Source: Abditibacteriaceae bacterium | GTDB lineage: Bacteria > Armatimonadota > Abditibacteriia > Abditibacteriales > Abditibacteriaceae | Reading direction: 5' to 3' | NCBI GenBank assembly: GCA_019239895.1 | Contig: JAFAZH010000010.1 | Span: 1 to 64,000 of the forward strand | DNA: 64,000 nucleotides | Translations under genes and position numbers: made by a program | Shown: piece by piece, positions 33,020 to 42,493 of the stretch | How the letters are laid out: each line of letters starts with the position of its first letter | Numbering within the stretch: the stretch's first letter is position 1 | The notes under the pieces: model-generated | Seen by the model: only the letters and a program-made list of their open reading frames with translations | Databases searched by the model: none | What the model was told of the DNA's origin: nothing

Positions 33020-33159
33020 AGCTTTAAATAACTCTTCCTGAGCCTTGTCCTATTGGCTCAAAACCGTCAGAATTCATAAGCAGATAAGCTCAGGTGATGC
33101 CATTTATGTCGTGTTGCCTCGCGTCTTTAAATCCACCAATCAATATCAGGAGTCTATAA

Positions 33160-34212
33160 ATGTCTAAGCCGCGTGCGGTTGTCATTGGCTACGGGTTCGC
33201 CGGTAAAAGTTTCCATAGTTATCTCATCAGTCTGGTGCCAGGCATGATCCTGCACGGCATCGCCTCGCGGGACGCGGCCACCCGCGCAAGAATTGCCACC
33301 GAACGCGGTTGCAAAGCCTATGAAAGCTTCGAGCAGGTCATTGAAGACCCGGAAGTGGATTTAGTCGTATTGGCCACGCCCAATAACACGCACGCTGAGC
33401 TTTCCATTCGTGCCATGCGCGCTGGTAAGCATGTGGTGACGGATAAAGTGATGGCGCTTGATCTCGAAGAGTGTGACCGCATGATTGCCACCGCGCAGGC
33501 CGAGAGTAAGTTACTATCCGTCTTTCAGAATCGCCGCTGGGATGGCGATTATCTGACGCTGCGCCAGACGATGGCCGATGGCGCGTTGGGCGATGTGCGC
33601 TGGTTGGAGATGGCGTGGGATCGTTTTGGCGCACCCACCGGATGGCGTGGTGAGGCGGCAATGGGCGGTGGTCGCTTCTATGACCTGGGCGCGCACTTAG
33701 CTGACCAACTGGCGATGCTCTTCCCACAGGCGATTCAAAGCGTTTATTGCCGCATGAACTATGACTTTCCAGACGCCGATGTGGAAAGCGAAGCGATGTT
33801 TATGGTGGGTTTTGAGGATGGCCGCACTGGAGTTTGCGACCTTTCCAGCCTGTCGGCTATCAGCAAGCCACGCTTCTATGCGCGAGGCACCAAGGCGACC
33901 TTTATTAAATATGGGCTTGACCCGCAGGAGGACGCCATGAAAGCAGGCAATATAGACGCTGCCCGCGAAGACCCCCGGAACTATGCCCGCATCAACGATA
34001 ACCGTGAGGAAAAAATTGTTCCCACCCTGCCAGGCCGCTGGCGCAATTACTATGAGAACATTGCTGATGTGCTAACCAATGGGGCTGACCTGTGGGTGAA
34101 GCCGGAAGAAGTGCGGCGTGGGATTGCTATCCTGGATGCCGCCATGCGCTCATCGAAAAGCGGTCAGGTTGTGGAGTTGGATGTTCCGGCGCTGAAAGAG
34201 AGTAGAATCTAA
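33160..34212 (+). CDS. Gfo/Idh/MocA family oxidoreductase
   Basis: A 350-residue NAD(P)-dependent sugar or inositol dehydrogenase-like protein. The dinucleotide motif is GYGFAGKSFHS at the N-terminus, and the family's EKP motif appears as TDKVMALD (residues ~91-98), keeping the catalytic Lys. The C-terminal alpha/beta domain includes GGGRFYDLGAHLADQLAMLF. CAGGAG precedes the ATG by 9 nt. It opens a rightward cluster with YceI, a secreted carbohydrate-binding-like protein and ThuA; Gfo/Idh and ThuA genes are often found together in sugar catabolism loci. The substrate is unknown. Confidence 0.88.
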   Translation: MSKPRAVVIGYGFAGKSFHSYLISLVPGMILHGIASRDAATRARIATERGCKAYESFEQVIEDPEVDLVVLATPNNTHAELSIRAMRAGKHVVTDKVMALDLEECDRMIATAQAESKLLSVFQNRRWDGDYLTLRQTMADGALGDVRWLEMAWDRFGAPTGWRGEAAMGGGRFYDLGAHLADQLAMLFPQAIQSVYCRMNYDFPDADVESEAMFMVGFEDGRTGVCDLSSLSAISKPRFYARGTKATFIKYGLDPQEDAMKAGNIDAAREDPRNYARINDNREEKIVPTLPGRWRNYYENIADVLTNGADLWVKPEEVRRGIAILDAAMRSSKSGQVVELDVPALKESRI

Positions 34213-34244
34213 GCAGACCATCTTTATAAATGGAGAATCCCTAC

Positions 34245-34925
34245 ATGAAACGAATCGCTCAAGGAGCATTGACGGCAGCAGGACTCGTGGCAACAACGGC
34301 TACACTAGTCATGGCCCAGGACGCATTTCGCATTTACTATGCAAATGACCCGGTCGGACGCAACGTGGTCATGATTGAATCACGGGCACCCATTGAGACC
34401 ATCCTCACTCGCACTAATCAGGTGACAGGCGAGATTCATCTCAATCCGGCTAACGTACTGGAAAATCCACAGGCGCGTTTTGAGTTGGATACGGCTTCGC
34501 TGGATAATGGTATTCCATTGCGCAATGAGCATATGCGCAGTGCCATGTGGCTGGATACGGCGAAGTATCCTAAAGCAACTTTCACTCTTACTCGTCCCAT
34601 TCAGATAGGCAGATCCGGGCCTTTGCCCTCGTTGGCCAATATTACTGGTAAACCGTTAGAATTTAATGTCGAAGGCACTCTGGAATTGCATGGCGTTACC
34701 CATCCGGTGCAGGCCAAGATTGAAGTGATGCCGATTGCAGGTGGCCCCGACACAGCCCGCCGTCTGCCTGGTGACCTGTTACATGTGCGCGCTACCTTTC
34801 CGATTAAGCTGGATGACTATGGTATTAAAGTCCCAGATATGGCGAAATTGGAAGTCTCTAACGAGCAGCAGGTGACAGCCGACATCTTCACCAGCACCGA
34901 GTTGCCCAAGCCACCGCAGCCATAA
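34245..34925 (+). CDS. YceI family periplasmic protein
   Basis: A 226-residue exported protein with a signal peptide (MKRIAQGALTAAGLVATTATLVMAQ) and a YceI-like beta-barrel. Typical signs are the ETILTRTNQVTGEIHLNPAN start of the barrel, MRSAMWLDTAKYPKATFTL, and VEGTLELHGVTHPV. Family members bind polyisoprenoids or amphiphiles inside the barrel. GGAGA lies 8 nt before the ATG at 34245; an upstream ATG at 34230 is possible but would spoil the signal peptide. It begins 32 bp after the Gfo/Idh gene. Confidence 0.88.
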   Translation: MKRIAQGALTAAGLVATTATLVMAQDAFRIYYANDPVGRNVVMIESRAPIETILTRTNQVTGEIHLNPANVLENPQARFELDTASLDNGIPLRNEHMRSAMWLDTAKYPKATFTLTRPIQIGRSGPLPSLANITGKPLEFNVEGTLELHGVTHPVQAKIEVMPIAGGPDTARRLPGDLLHVRATFPIKLDDYGIKVPDMAKLEVSNEQQVTADIFTSTELPKPPQP

Positions 34926-35087
34926 GCCTTTAGCAACTCCCGTTTGCCGTTACAGTCTAAATAACAAATCCTGAATGGTAGTTGGTTGCAGTCTGCACTG
35001 GCTACCATTCTGCATTGTGGTAGAGGGTTAAGGTTAGCTGTAGGAGTGCCACAGGGCGGTGCGCCCCTGTTTAAAAGAGAATCGCTT

Positions 35088-36578
35088 ATGAAACCGCTCC
35101 CATTACACGCATTGGTGATACTGGTATTTGCGGCTATGACTTTAGCTCAGGCAGAGACAATGCCAGGCTGGGCACAGACTCCTAACCCCACTGGCGAACT
35201 CTCTGTAAATGCAGGTGAACTGCGACTGGATGGCAAAATAGGCAAGCTTAATCTCGACCAGAAGAGTTTTGTCTTGAATGCGGATTCATTCACTGTCCCC
35301 AGTGGCCGCACCCGACCTTTCGACACGCCAAAGCCGAAGACTATTGTGCTTAATGAGGCAACTCTGCTGTATGTGCGCGGCGCGGCTACTCGTAAAGTGA
35401 CATTGACCGATCTGAAAGCAGGCGACTTCGCCATTGTGATTGGCCTGGATAGTGGCAGTGGCCAGCCGTTGACCGCCCGCGCCCTTGCGGTGTGGGATAA
35501 GGCTGAGGGAGGCGTCTATAGTTTTCGTGAGAATAGCCCTGAAACTAGCGTGGTGGCACCTCCTGTCCTTAATCCTAACTCGCCGCCCAATACAACGGTT
35601 GAGCCAGAGCCGGATGCCCCTGATTTTCCCGAAGGCACTTTTGAAGATGTCGACAAAAAGGGCAATCCCGTTGGCTGGGTGCTGGGAGACCGTCAACACG
35701 CGAGGGTCGTAGAAGAAGAGGGTAACCACTTCTTGCGCCTCACCAATAATGATCCCACAGCGACCTTTTACCTGGAAAATCGTGTGGGCTTAAATCCGGC
35801 CTGGAAATCGGTTAAAGTGCGGGTGCGAATGCGAGCAAAAAATCTGAAAGTGGGAAAGCAGACCTGGGAGAGTGCGCGGCTGGGCTTCATCTTCGAGAAG
35901 GGCATCGGCGAGAGAATTGGGGATTACCCTGATACGCCTAAGTTGACTACTGATTCGGATTGGGTCAACCGCGAAGTGGTGGTTCCTGTGCCTCCCGGTG
36001 CGACCCTTATCAATCTGCAACCCATTATGATGCTGACCACGGGCACCTTTGATCTCGATGATATTCAAGTTATTGGTAATCCGCCGCTTACCACAAAAAC
36101 GATTCGCCCTGGCTTCCCCGAAGGCTCCTTTGAGACTCTAGATGACAACGGCCAACCATTAGGATGGGAACTGAATAGCCCGCAGATTAAGGTGGTTGAA
36201 GAAGACGGCAATCATTTCTTACGATTGACCAACCAGAATCCGCAGGTGAGCGTCTTTGTGGATAATTACTTTAAGCTTGATCCGACCTGGAAGGCGATAA
36301 CGCTGCGAGTTCGGGAACGCGCTAAGAACCTCAAAGCAGGCACCCAGCCCTGGGAGAACGCCCGGCTGGGTTACACCTTTATGAATGCCACCGGGCAGCG
36401 CGTGGGTGACTGGCCCGTCACGCCCGACCTGAGACAAGACACCAAGAGCTGGCGGATTTTTACCATGCGGGCCGAAATTCCCACTGGCGCAGTTTATATT
36501 AAGCTCACGCCCATTTTACATAACACCACTGGCACCCTGGATATTGACGATATTAAAATCGAGCAAGCAGGCACCTAA
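35088..36578 (+). CDS. Secreted protein with two carbohydrate-binding-like repeats
   Basis: A 496-residue exported protein. A signal peptide ([19 protein letters not shown]) is followed by a DUF5666-like small beta-barrel (residues ~35-145, with [17 protein letters not shown]) and two tandem repeats of about 155 residues. Each repeat runs FPEG-x-FE..D..G.P.GW, then [30 protein letters not shown], and ends with TGT.D.DDI; these features match CBM4/9-like galactose-binding folds with a terminal Asp-rich strand. It probably binds polysaccharide at the cell surface; no catalytic domain is seen. The ATG at 35088 is set by the signal peptide. Confidence 0.75.
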   Translation: MKPLPLHALVILVFAAMTLAQAETMPGWAQTPNPTGELSVNAGELRLDGKIGKLNLDQKSFVLNADSFTVPSGRTRPFDTPKPKTIVLNEATLLYVRGAATRKVTLTDLKAGDFAIVIGLDSGSGQPLTARALAVWDKAEGGVYSFRENSPETSVVAPPVLNPNSPPNTTVEPEPDAPDFPEGTFEDVDKKGNPVGWVLGDRQHARVVEEEGNHFLRLTNNDPTATFYLENRVGLNPAWKSVKVRVRMRAKNLKVGKQTWESARLGFIFEKGIGERIGDYPDTPKLTTDSDWVNREVVVPVPPGATLINLQPIMMLTTGTFDLDDIQVIGNPPLTTKTIRPGFPEGSFETLDDNGQPLGWELNSPQIKVVEEDGNHFLRLTNQNPQVSVFVDNYFKLDPTWKAITLRVRERAKNLKAGTQPWENARLGYTFMNATGQRVGDWPVTPDLRQDTKSWRIFTMRAEIPTGAVYIKLTPILHNTTGTLDIDDIKIEQAGT

Positions 36579-36663
36579 CTGGGAGAGGTCTTCTCTTTTC
36601 GTCTCTCTAAAGGGTATAGTTATAAGGGCAACAGAAAACCGATTGTTAAAGGAGATTATCGTC

Positions 36664-37401
36664 ATGTCGAAACCAATTAGGGTGACGATTTGGAATGAGT
36701 TCAGGCACGAGCAGCACAACGACTATATTAAGAAAATATATCCGCGCGGCATTCACGGGGCCATTGCGAAATCGCTGCGCCAGCAGGAAGGCTTTAAGGT
36801 CACTACCGCTACCCTGGATGAGCCAGAGCATGGCCTGACCGAACGGGTCTTAAAGAACACCGATGTGCTGACCTGGTGGGGTCACATGGCGCATGGAGAA
36901 GTGGATGATGCGATTGTTAAACGCGTGCAGAAGCGAGTGCTTGAAGGCATGGGGCTGATTGTGCTCCATTCGGGTCACTTCTCGAAAATCTTCCAAACCC
37001 TGATGGGCACCACCTGCAACCTCAAGTGGCGCGAAGCCAACGAGACCGAGCGACTCTGGGTCGTGCAACCGGGCCACCCCATTGCCGAGGGGTTAGGGCA
37101 GTATATCGAAATCGAAAAAGAAGAAATGTATGGTGAGTTCTTCGATATTCCCCAGCCCGACGAACTCGTTTTTATCTCGTGGTTTGAAGGCGGCGAAGTC
37201 TTCCGTAGTGGCTGCACTTATACGCGTGGCAGGGGCAAGATTTTCTACTTCCGTCCCGGTCATGAGAGTTATCCTACTTACCACAACGAAGAAGTGCTGC
37301 GCGTCATTGCTAATGCTGTGCGCTGGGCTGCTGCCGATGGTGGGGCCACGCCCGTCTTTGGCAACGCCAAGCCATTATCGGAGATTCGAGAGAAGGGTTG
37401 A
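36664..37401 (+). CDS. ThuA domain protein (trehalose utilisation-like)
   Basis: A 245-residue ThuA-like protein with a class I glutamine amidotransferase-like fold. [20 protein letters not shown] opens it, [13 protein letters not shown] and [14 protein letters not shown] form the nucleophile-elbow region with Ser/His in place of a Cys, and [23 protein letters not shown] is the conserved end. ThuA proteins take part in trehalose or disaccharide metabolism; this type is often next to Gfo/Idh dehydrogenases, as here. AAGGAG precedes the ATG at 36664 by 9 nt. A strong bidirectional terminator follows the stop. Confidence 0.9.
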   Translation: MSKPIRVTIWNEFRHEQHNDYIKKIYPRGIHGAIAKSLRQQEGFKVTTATLDEPEHGLTERVLKNTDVLTWWGHMAHGEVDDAIVKRVQKRVLEGMGLIVLHSGHFSKIFQTLMGTTCNLKWREANETERLWVVQPGHPIAEGLGQYIEIEKEEMYGEFFDIPQPDELVFISWFEGGEVFRSGCTYTRGRGKIFYFRPGHESYPTYHNEEVLRVIANAVRWAAADGGATPVFGNAKPLSEIREKG

Positions 37402-37416
37402 ATCGCGTGAAGCCAT

Positions 37417-37462
37417 AAAGCAAAAGAGGTCGCCCTGAATTCAAGGCGACCTCTTTTGCTTT
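37417..37462. terminator. Bidirectional terminator between ThuA and the cupredoxin gene
   Basis: Perfect 18-bp arms (37417-37434 and 37445-37462) flank a 10-bp loop. The outer AAAGCAAAAG/CTTTTGCTTT gives A- and T-rich tails for both directions, as needed between convergent genes. The last base of the right arm is the first base of the neighbour's stop codon (37462-37464). Confidence 0.88.
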
Positions 37463-38832
37463 TAACGCACGGTAAACGACGAGGTGCTGGTTCCTGTCCC
37501 GACCACTGTGGTTACTGTGATTGGGCCAGTGGTGGCACCGACTGGCAAGGCGGCGGTAAGTTGCGTAGAGGAGTTGGCGATAAACGTGGCATCAACCCCA
37601 TTAAAGCGCACAGAAGTTACGCCGAAGAAGTTCAGTCCTTTGATCGTCACGATGCTCCCGACTTTGCCACTCAGGGGAGAAAGCCCCGTTATTATGGGAG
37701 CTACCATGAAGGAGTTAGAGCTAACCGTCTGGCCACTGGCTGTGGTAACGGTCAGCGGGCCAGTCTGGGCTAAGGCTGGCACCCTGGCGGTTATAGATGT
37801 AGCGGTATTATGAGTGACTGGTGCGAGAGTGTTGCCAATGCGCACCGTGGCCCCAGTTAAGCCCGTGCCATTAATGACCACACTGCTGCCGACTGCTCCG
37901 CCAGAAGGGAAGAAGCCAATAATAACGGGAGTGCGCGGTGTGACAATTGTAATCGTTGGCCCGTGAGCGATGCCGCCACCATTGGTAACGGTAATTGGGC
38001 CAGTCGTGGCGCCGACTGGTACTGCCGTCACAATTTCAACTGGTGAAACGACCTGAAAAGTGGCATTGGTATTATTAAATTTCACAGCTGTAATGCCGGT
38101 GAAGTTGGAGCCAGTAATCGTGACCAGGGTACCAGGCGAGGCAGGGAAGGTGCCGCGCGCCACACCGGGTATTATCACATCGTTAATATTGGCGAGGGCG
38201 GTGGCGGTAAAGTTCACCACCGGGGAATTAGTGGCGCTGACGGTGGCTGTAGCCGAGGCCGGATTGAAGCCGAAACCATTGAGAGTAGGGGTAAGGGTGT
38301 AAGAACCATTTGGCACAGCCGAGAAGCGATAGCTACCATTCGGGGCTGTTGTTGTGGTCACCACGCTGCCACTGCTGGATTTACTGGCGATAACCACATC
38401 CCCAATGCCCTGAGTCAGACTCGCGCTGCTCACAATACGTCCGCTAATAGAAGACCCTGCGGTAGAGCCGGAATTAACGATAACCTTACCCGACATGCCT
38501 ATACCCCCGGCAGCGCCATGCACCTCGCAATGGTAGGGGAAGGTGCCAGCCGTGGAGAAGGTGTGGGAAAAGGTGCCATTAAGCGGCAGGGTTTGCCCGG
38601 TGCCATTGGAAGAATCGAAGGAGCCATTATCGGCAGTTACGGTGTGATGGTCGGCAGTGGCCGTCCAGATAATGGTGTCTCCCACATTAATGGTGACTGT
38701 ATCTGGCACATAAGTAAAGTTCACCACCGATACTTTTACGACGGCAGCAGTGGCCGCTTGCGAATTCCATAGATTGGCTAGAACACCTATTCCTAAAATG
38801 ACCAGCAGGACTTTATTGGCTTGTTTTCTCAT
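37462..38832 (-). CDS. Secreted cupredoxin / IPT-TIG repeat protein
   Basis: A 456-residue exported protein. After a signal peptide (VLLVILGIGVLANLWNSQAATA) comes a plastocyanin-like domain (residues ~32-120) with all four type 1 copper ligands in place: His63 in DHHTV, Cys102, His105 and Met113 in YHCEVHGAAGGIGM. A carboxypeptidase-regulatory-like beta-sandwich (~127-215) and three IPT/TIG immunoglobulin-like domains follow, each beginning with phrases such as P.SG.VGS.V.I.G. It may carry electrons at the surface or serve as an adhesive copper protein. GGGAG lies 6 nt before the ATG. It is tandem with the cytochrome c gene upstream. Confidence 0.85.
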   Translation of the reverse strand: MRKQANKVLLVILGIGVLANLWNSQAATAAVVKVSVVNFTYVPDTVTINVGDTIIWTATADHHTVTADNGSFDSSNGTGQTLPLNGTFSHTFSTAGTFPYHCEVHGAAGGIGMSGKVIVNSGSTAGSSISGRIVSSASLTQGIGDVVIASKSSSGSVVTTTTAPNGSYRFSAVPNGSYTLTPTLNGFGFNPASATATVSATNSPVVNFTATALANINDVIIPGVARGTFPASPGTLVTITGSNFTGITAVKFNNTNATFQVVSPVEIVTAVPVGATTGPITVTNGGGIAHGPTITIVTPRTPVIIGFFPSGGAVGSSVVINGTGLTGATVRIGNTLAPVTHNTATSITARVPALAQTGPLTVTTASGQTVSSNSFMVAPIITGLSPLSGKVGSIVTIKGLNFFGVTSVRFNGVDATFIANSSTQLTAALPVGATTGPITVTTVVGTGTSTSSFTVR

Positions 38833-38865
38833 GAGAAACTCCCTTGACTCCTTCAGATATAGAAC

Positions 38866-38908
38866 AGATTGCCCGTATGAGTATCATGATAACTCATACG
38901 GGCAATCT
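38866..38908 (-). terminator. Hairpin after the cytochrome c gene, perfect 17-bp arms
   Basis: AGATTGCCCGTATGAGT (38866-38882) pairs perfectly with 38892-38908 around a 9-bp loop. It lies 26 bp past the cytochrome stop codon in the direction of transcription; only a short TGTTCT follows, so its strength is uncertain. It separates the cytochrome and cupredoxin genes. Confidence 0.65.
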
Positions 38909-38934
38909 AATAACCGCGATTTAGTTACACCGCA

Positions 38935-39711
38935 TTAAGGCGTGAATTTCTCGTTGCCAGAGGGATACGGCGGAAAATCTGCTGGGCCGACTTTAGAGGA
39001 TGCATAAGTGTGCGCCCAGAAGTCGGGTGGGAACTGGCTATCTGGCACTTTGTTTTGCACAGGCTTAATGCCATGCTTGAGGTAAGCGACAATGGCCCAC
39101 AGGTCGGCATCGGGCAGGTGCCGGAACGAAGGCCACGGCATGGGCGGAGCCAGGTAGTGCGGTTGTGCCGGGAAATGATCGGTGCCCGGTGTGTGCGTAG
39201 TGATAACAACACTGGGAGTTGTGCTGGGATCAAGACCAAACTTCAAAGCGTTGTAAATCTGGCGATCCGTCTCCTGGCCGATGCCAGTCGTAGCGTCAGG
39301 TGTGAGGTTGGCAGGAAACGTCTGGAAGGGGCCAACCTGGAAGGGCTGCCCTGGCGTGCCTGGCAGATAACCGGCCATCCAATGCGGGTCACTCGGGTTA
39401 TCATTGCCGCGATTATGACAGTCTGCACAGCCCAATGAAGTTACCAGCACCCGTCCGCGTGTTACCTGGGCTAATGTGGCCGTGGTACCAGGAATATCTC
39501 TTGTTGCCACCTCGCTGCGCGTTACCGAGGTGCTGCTACTACTTTCACTACTAATCGCACTGGATGAACCGCCACCGCAGCCGACCAGAACTAAGGAGCC
39601 AACCGCCGCGCTAAGACCGCTAAGGCCCACCGCTACCATGAGGCGGCGCATTCGTTCTGAACCCCGCCAACCTTGACTGGCCTGAAATGCGTCTGGACGA
39701 AACTTTACCAT
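38935..39711 (-). CDS. Cytochrome c lipoprotein
   Basis: A 258-residue exported single-haem cytochrome. The haem site is Cys95-xx-Cys98-His99 (LGCADCH), and the likely axial Met is in LAPPMPWPSF. The N-terminus has a 20-residue leader, a hydrophobic segment and the lipobox LVLVGC45, then a Ser-rich linker. Cytochromes of this layout act as periplasmic electron carriers. AGGAGG precedes the ATG at 39711 by 7 nt, so the long leader is real. It is tandem with the cupredoxin gene, which suggests a common electron-transfer role. Confidence 0.88.
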   Translation of the reverse strand: MVKFRPDAFQASQGWRGSERMRRLMVAVGLSGLSAAVGSLVLVGCGGGSSSAISSESSSSTSVTRSEVATRDIPGTTATLAQVTRGRVLVTSLGCADCHNRGNDNPSDPHWMAGYLPGTPGQPFQVGPFQTFPANLTPDATTGIGQETDRQIYNALKFGLDPSTTPSVVITTHTPGTDHFPAQPHYLAPPMPWPSFRHLPDADLWAIVAYLKHGIKPVQNKVPDSQFPPDFWAHTYASSKVGPADFPPYPSGNEKFTP

Positions 39712-39893
39712 TGCTGAAACCTCCTAAGAAAATAACGACAGCTACGTTATTGTCGGTGCGAATTTATGGCTATCGGACGAATGAGGTACGCATAGCAACA
39801 CTTGGCATTGCTAAGATTGATGATAACGGCAGAAAAGTGGCTTTATTATAGACCACCTGAAGGCAGAACTCAAGTGATTTTCTATTAAGTTTC

Positions 39894-39903
39894 TGTATAT
39901 ACA
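39894..39903. promoter_or_regulatory. Short palindrome in a divergent promoter region
   Basis: TGTATATACA is a perfect 10-bp palindrome 24 bp before the ATG at 39927. The 215-bp region 39712-39926 lies between divergent genes and must hold both promoters, but I cannot pick convincing -35/-10 pairs. Confidence 0.25.
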
Positions 39904-39926
39904 CCTGCTGCTAAAGGAGTTGGCCC

Positions 39927-41795
39927 ATGAAAAAGCGTTACGCAGGCTTCCATACCCCCAGGTTGTTTTGCCGGGTAGGTGGATTGCTACTCTTCTGCTC
40001 CGTGCCTGCGATTGCTCAATCGGTGCAGGGGACATTGCCGTTAGAGCAGACGATGGATGGTATCACGCTTAGTATTCGCAAGGCTGGTTTCTATACGGGA
40101 GCGGAGCGGCGACGACTAAGCTTTGACCCGAACGAAGATTTGCAGAAAGGGTTTATTCTCGATTATGATGTGCATCCTGCTATAGCCAAAACTTCCGCTC
40201 AGGCAGCGGCACAGGGCACACCCCCCGCTACGGATAAGAAACTGACCGCCAGAATAGCCGAAGTGCGCTTATTTTTACCCACCGGCGAACCATTATATCA
40301 ACGCGAGATGTCGCGCTCGTCCGACGGGGGATTTGATAAATGGCGCGATGTCGCACCCTACTGGGATCATGTCACAGCCGATTTCGCTCTGCTCGACCCC
40401 GCCGCGCCAGCCAATGCCGATGGAAAGTTTCAAGAGACGTTAGAATTTAAAGCCGTGCCCTTGCCGCAAAAGTTCGAGCAGCCAGTCCCAGTCAATCGCA
40501 CCCTAGCCACGATACATGGCACGCCAGTGGTTTTAGAGCAGGTGACAGCGCACGCCGTTAAGGACAACGAAGGGGCCGTTGAGGGGCAGTTGGAATTGGC
40601 GGTGCGGTGGGATTGGTCGCTAACGGTGCCAGATGCTGATGTCGAGTTAGAGCTAACTGGAGCCACCGATAGCACTGGCAAAGCGTTGGAACTCAGTGGT
40701 TCCAGCAGTCGCCAGGGCAATCGCTATACGTTCCCTATTCGCTCTTTGCCTCCTAAAGCTCTCAAAACCTTCAATGTGGCCGTGCGCGTTAGCGAAAACG
40801 CTCCCAGCTTAAAGCAGCCGCAATGGTTCAAGCATTTCCGTTTCGACTTAGAGCTGCCAACGCTGGCCGCCGTTGAAGCGGATGCTCTTCCCAAACAAGC
40901 CGCTGCCGAGCCGCCAAACTCTCTGATAACTGAAGCCGAGGGTGTTAAGGCCGAATGGCAAAGCTTGGACGCCAGTGATTATAATCTGCGGGCGCGGCTC
41001 TGGTTGGCAGACACCTTATTAGCAGCTTCCAATCCCACCACGGCCCGTGGACTCGACACCCCCCGCGAATGGTTTATTAAAGATATGGTGGGGCGCGACC
41101 AGGCTGGTAAGGAATACAAAGCGGAATGGGATGAGCTAAACAGTGATCATCTCTATTTTAAATTGGATGGCCGTCCAGCCCACGCGCACGAGTGGGATCA
41201 AGCTTTGTCGTTTTCCTTCCCGGACAATCACAAACCGGAAAAATTCTCGATAGAGGCGGTGGTTGAGCCAGTGCAGCATTGGCACCAGGTCTTTAACTTC
41301 TCCGCTGTGCCCATCCCTCAGCCGGGTGCTATTGCAGAAGTCAACCAGGAAGTTAAAGGAGCGAGTGGGGCGCGCACCATATTGCGACGAGTGATTTACT
41401 TCAACGAGCCAGATCAACTCTCCGGCGCCCCTCGAAAACTACGGGATAAGCTTCAGCCAGCGCGGGGTTTGGCTTTAGTTTTTGAAGCGGTACCAACTGC
41501 GGGTAATGGAACTGGTCAAGAGACAAAGCAAAATCTGAATTTTACATTTGCCCACGATAACCAGGGGCGCGATTTAAACGCCAATAAATATAGTGCGGTG
41601 GCTCCTGCCGATGCCCTGGTTGCCACCATGCCACCGGAGCCGTACCGTTGGACAGTTTTTCTGTTGCCACCTGCCGCCAATGCGACGACACTTAATGTGC
41701 AAGTGGTAACGGATGAGATACGCGCCATTGGCCCCGCGCGCACCGTAACTTTCAAAGATGTGCCTCTGCCCCAGCCCCGGCCCATCTTTCTTTGA
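39927..41795 (+). CDS. Large secreted protein of unknown function
   Basis: A 622-residue exported protein that I do not recognise. The signal peptide is LFCRVGGLLLFCSVPAIAQS. The rest is beta-rich and soluble, with repeated small sandwich-like units: about residues 35-190 (opening LEQTMDGITLSIRKAGFYTG), 190-310, 330-460 and 465-610, of which the first and third have a similar pattern of strands and DPNED/WDELNSD turns. It contains no Cys pairs typical of enzymes and no catalytic motif I can see. AAAGGAG precedes the ATG by 8 nt. It is divergent from the cytochrome gene and followed by a 692-bp gene-free stretch. Confidence 0.65.
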   Translation: MKKRYAGFHTPRLFCRVGGLLLFCSVPAIAQSVQGTLPLEQTMDGITLSIRKAGFYTGAERRRLSFDPNEDLQKGFILDYDVHPAIAKTSAQAAAQGTPPATDKKLTARIAEVRLFLPTGEPLYQREMSRSSDGGFDKWRDVAPYWDHVTADFALLDPAAPANADGKFQETLEFKAVPLPQKFEQPVPVNRTLATIHGTPVVLEQVTAHAVKDNEGAVEGQLELAVRWDWSLTVPDADVELELTGATDSTGKALELSGSSSRQGNRYTFPIRSLPPKALKTFNVAVRVSENAPSLKQPQWFKHFRFDLELPTLAAVEADALPKQAAAEPPNSLITEAEGVKAEWQSLDASDYNLRARLWLADTLLAASNPTTARGLDTPREWFIKDMVGRDQAGKEYKAEWDELNSDHLYFKLDGRPAHAHEWDQALSFSFPDNHKPEKFSIEAVVEPVQHWHQVFNFSAVPIPQPGAIAEVNQEVKGASGARTILRRVIYFNEPDQLSGAPRKLRDKLQPARGLALVFEAVPTAGNGTGQETKQNLNFTFAHDNQGRDLNANKYSAVAPADALVATMPPEPYRWTVFLLPPAANATTLNVQVVTDEIRAIGPARTVTFKDVPLPQPRPIFL

Positions 41796-41980
41796 TGATT
41801 TTAAGAATTTTTCGAGTTATGTCCGCTACCGCACAGACAAGACACTTGCGTGGCTTTAAAATAGTATTGTGCCCTAAAGAATGAGGGAGTCTGATGCTAA
41901 CTCCCCTGTGTTATGCTCCCTCATTCTTTTTTCCTCTTTTGGCCATCCCCTTCGTATAAATTTCCTTGGTTTGCCAGGCA

Positions 41981-42397
41981 GTGGCTCAATCTAGTAGGTG
42001 CGAGTTCAAGACGCGTGGGCCTGCCCCGCCACCAGCCACCATTCAAAATAAGTCTTCAACTTTTGGGCGTGTTTTCAACGTCTTTTCAACCGACACGGAT
42101 TCAACTCCACAAAGGGGTGTCCACCGCGTATATTCCTGTTAGGAGGTATCCTCCTCTTAGAAGGTGTCCTCCTCCCGACTCGCTCTACATCGCGTTGGCT
42201 GAACACCAATCCCGTTGCCAACGGAGTCCCATGCATCTGTACCATCTGTCTCGATCAGTCGCGGGCGGAGATCAATCCATATTGAGGGCTGGGCAAGGCA
42301 GCGAGCTAATTTCCGCGTTATTCCGCGTTTCCCGCACCCTCTGGAGCGCCCTTGCCCCATCACGCGCCTTGAACTCGCACCTACCAGATTGAGCTAC
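41981..42397. repeat. Inverted repeat with tRNA-arm-like 37-bp ends
   Basis: The arm at 41981-42017 and the complement of 42361-42397 match at 34 of 37 positions. Each reads like a tRNA D-arm (AGCTCAATCTGGTAGG) joined directly to a T-arm (GCGAGTTCAAG), with no anticodon arm; upstream of the right copy CGGGAGTAGCTCA resembles a tRNA acceptor and D-arm start. The 343 bp between hold short hairpins (AGGAGGTATCCTCCT at about 42141) but no credible gene. This covers most of the gene-free stretch 41796-42487. Neither arm can fold into a working tRNA. Confidence 0.7.
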
Positions 42398-42493
42398 TCC
42401 CGTTTGCTAAATTGGCTAAACCGCGCGTCTTGGCTTTTAACCTGCTATTCCTAACCATTCGGGACTGACATTTTAGATAGGTTTCGCTTGGTC

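Noticed and set aside
38866..38908. Member of the large palindrome families
   Set aside because: Its arms are perfect, but its short loop and position after a stop codon fit an ordinary terminator hairpin; no related copy is seen in the window.
41981..42017. A tRNA gene
   Set aside because: D- and T-arm-like sequence is present but there is no anticodon arm or matching acceptor stem, so it cannot be a working tRNA.
41913..42392. Open frame of about 159 codons in the gene-free stretch after the large secreted protein
   Set aside because: It runs through the tRNA-like arms and short hairpins, its product is Arg/Ser/Pro-rich with no recognisable fold, and it lacks a ribosome site. I treat it as chance.
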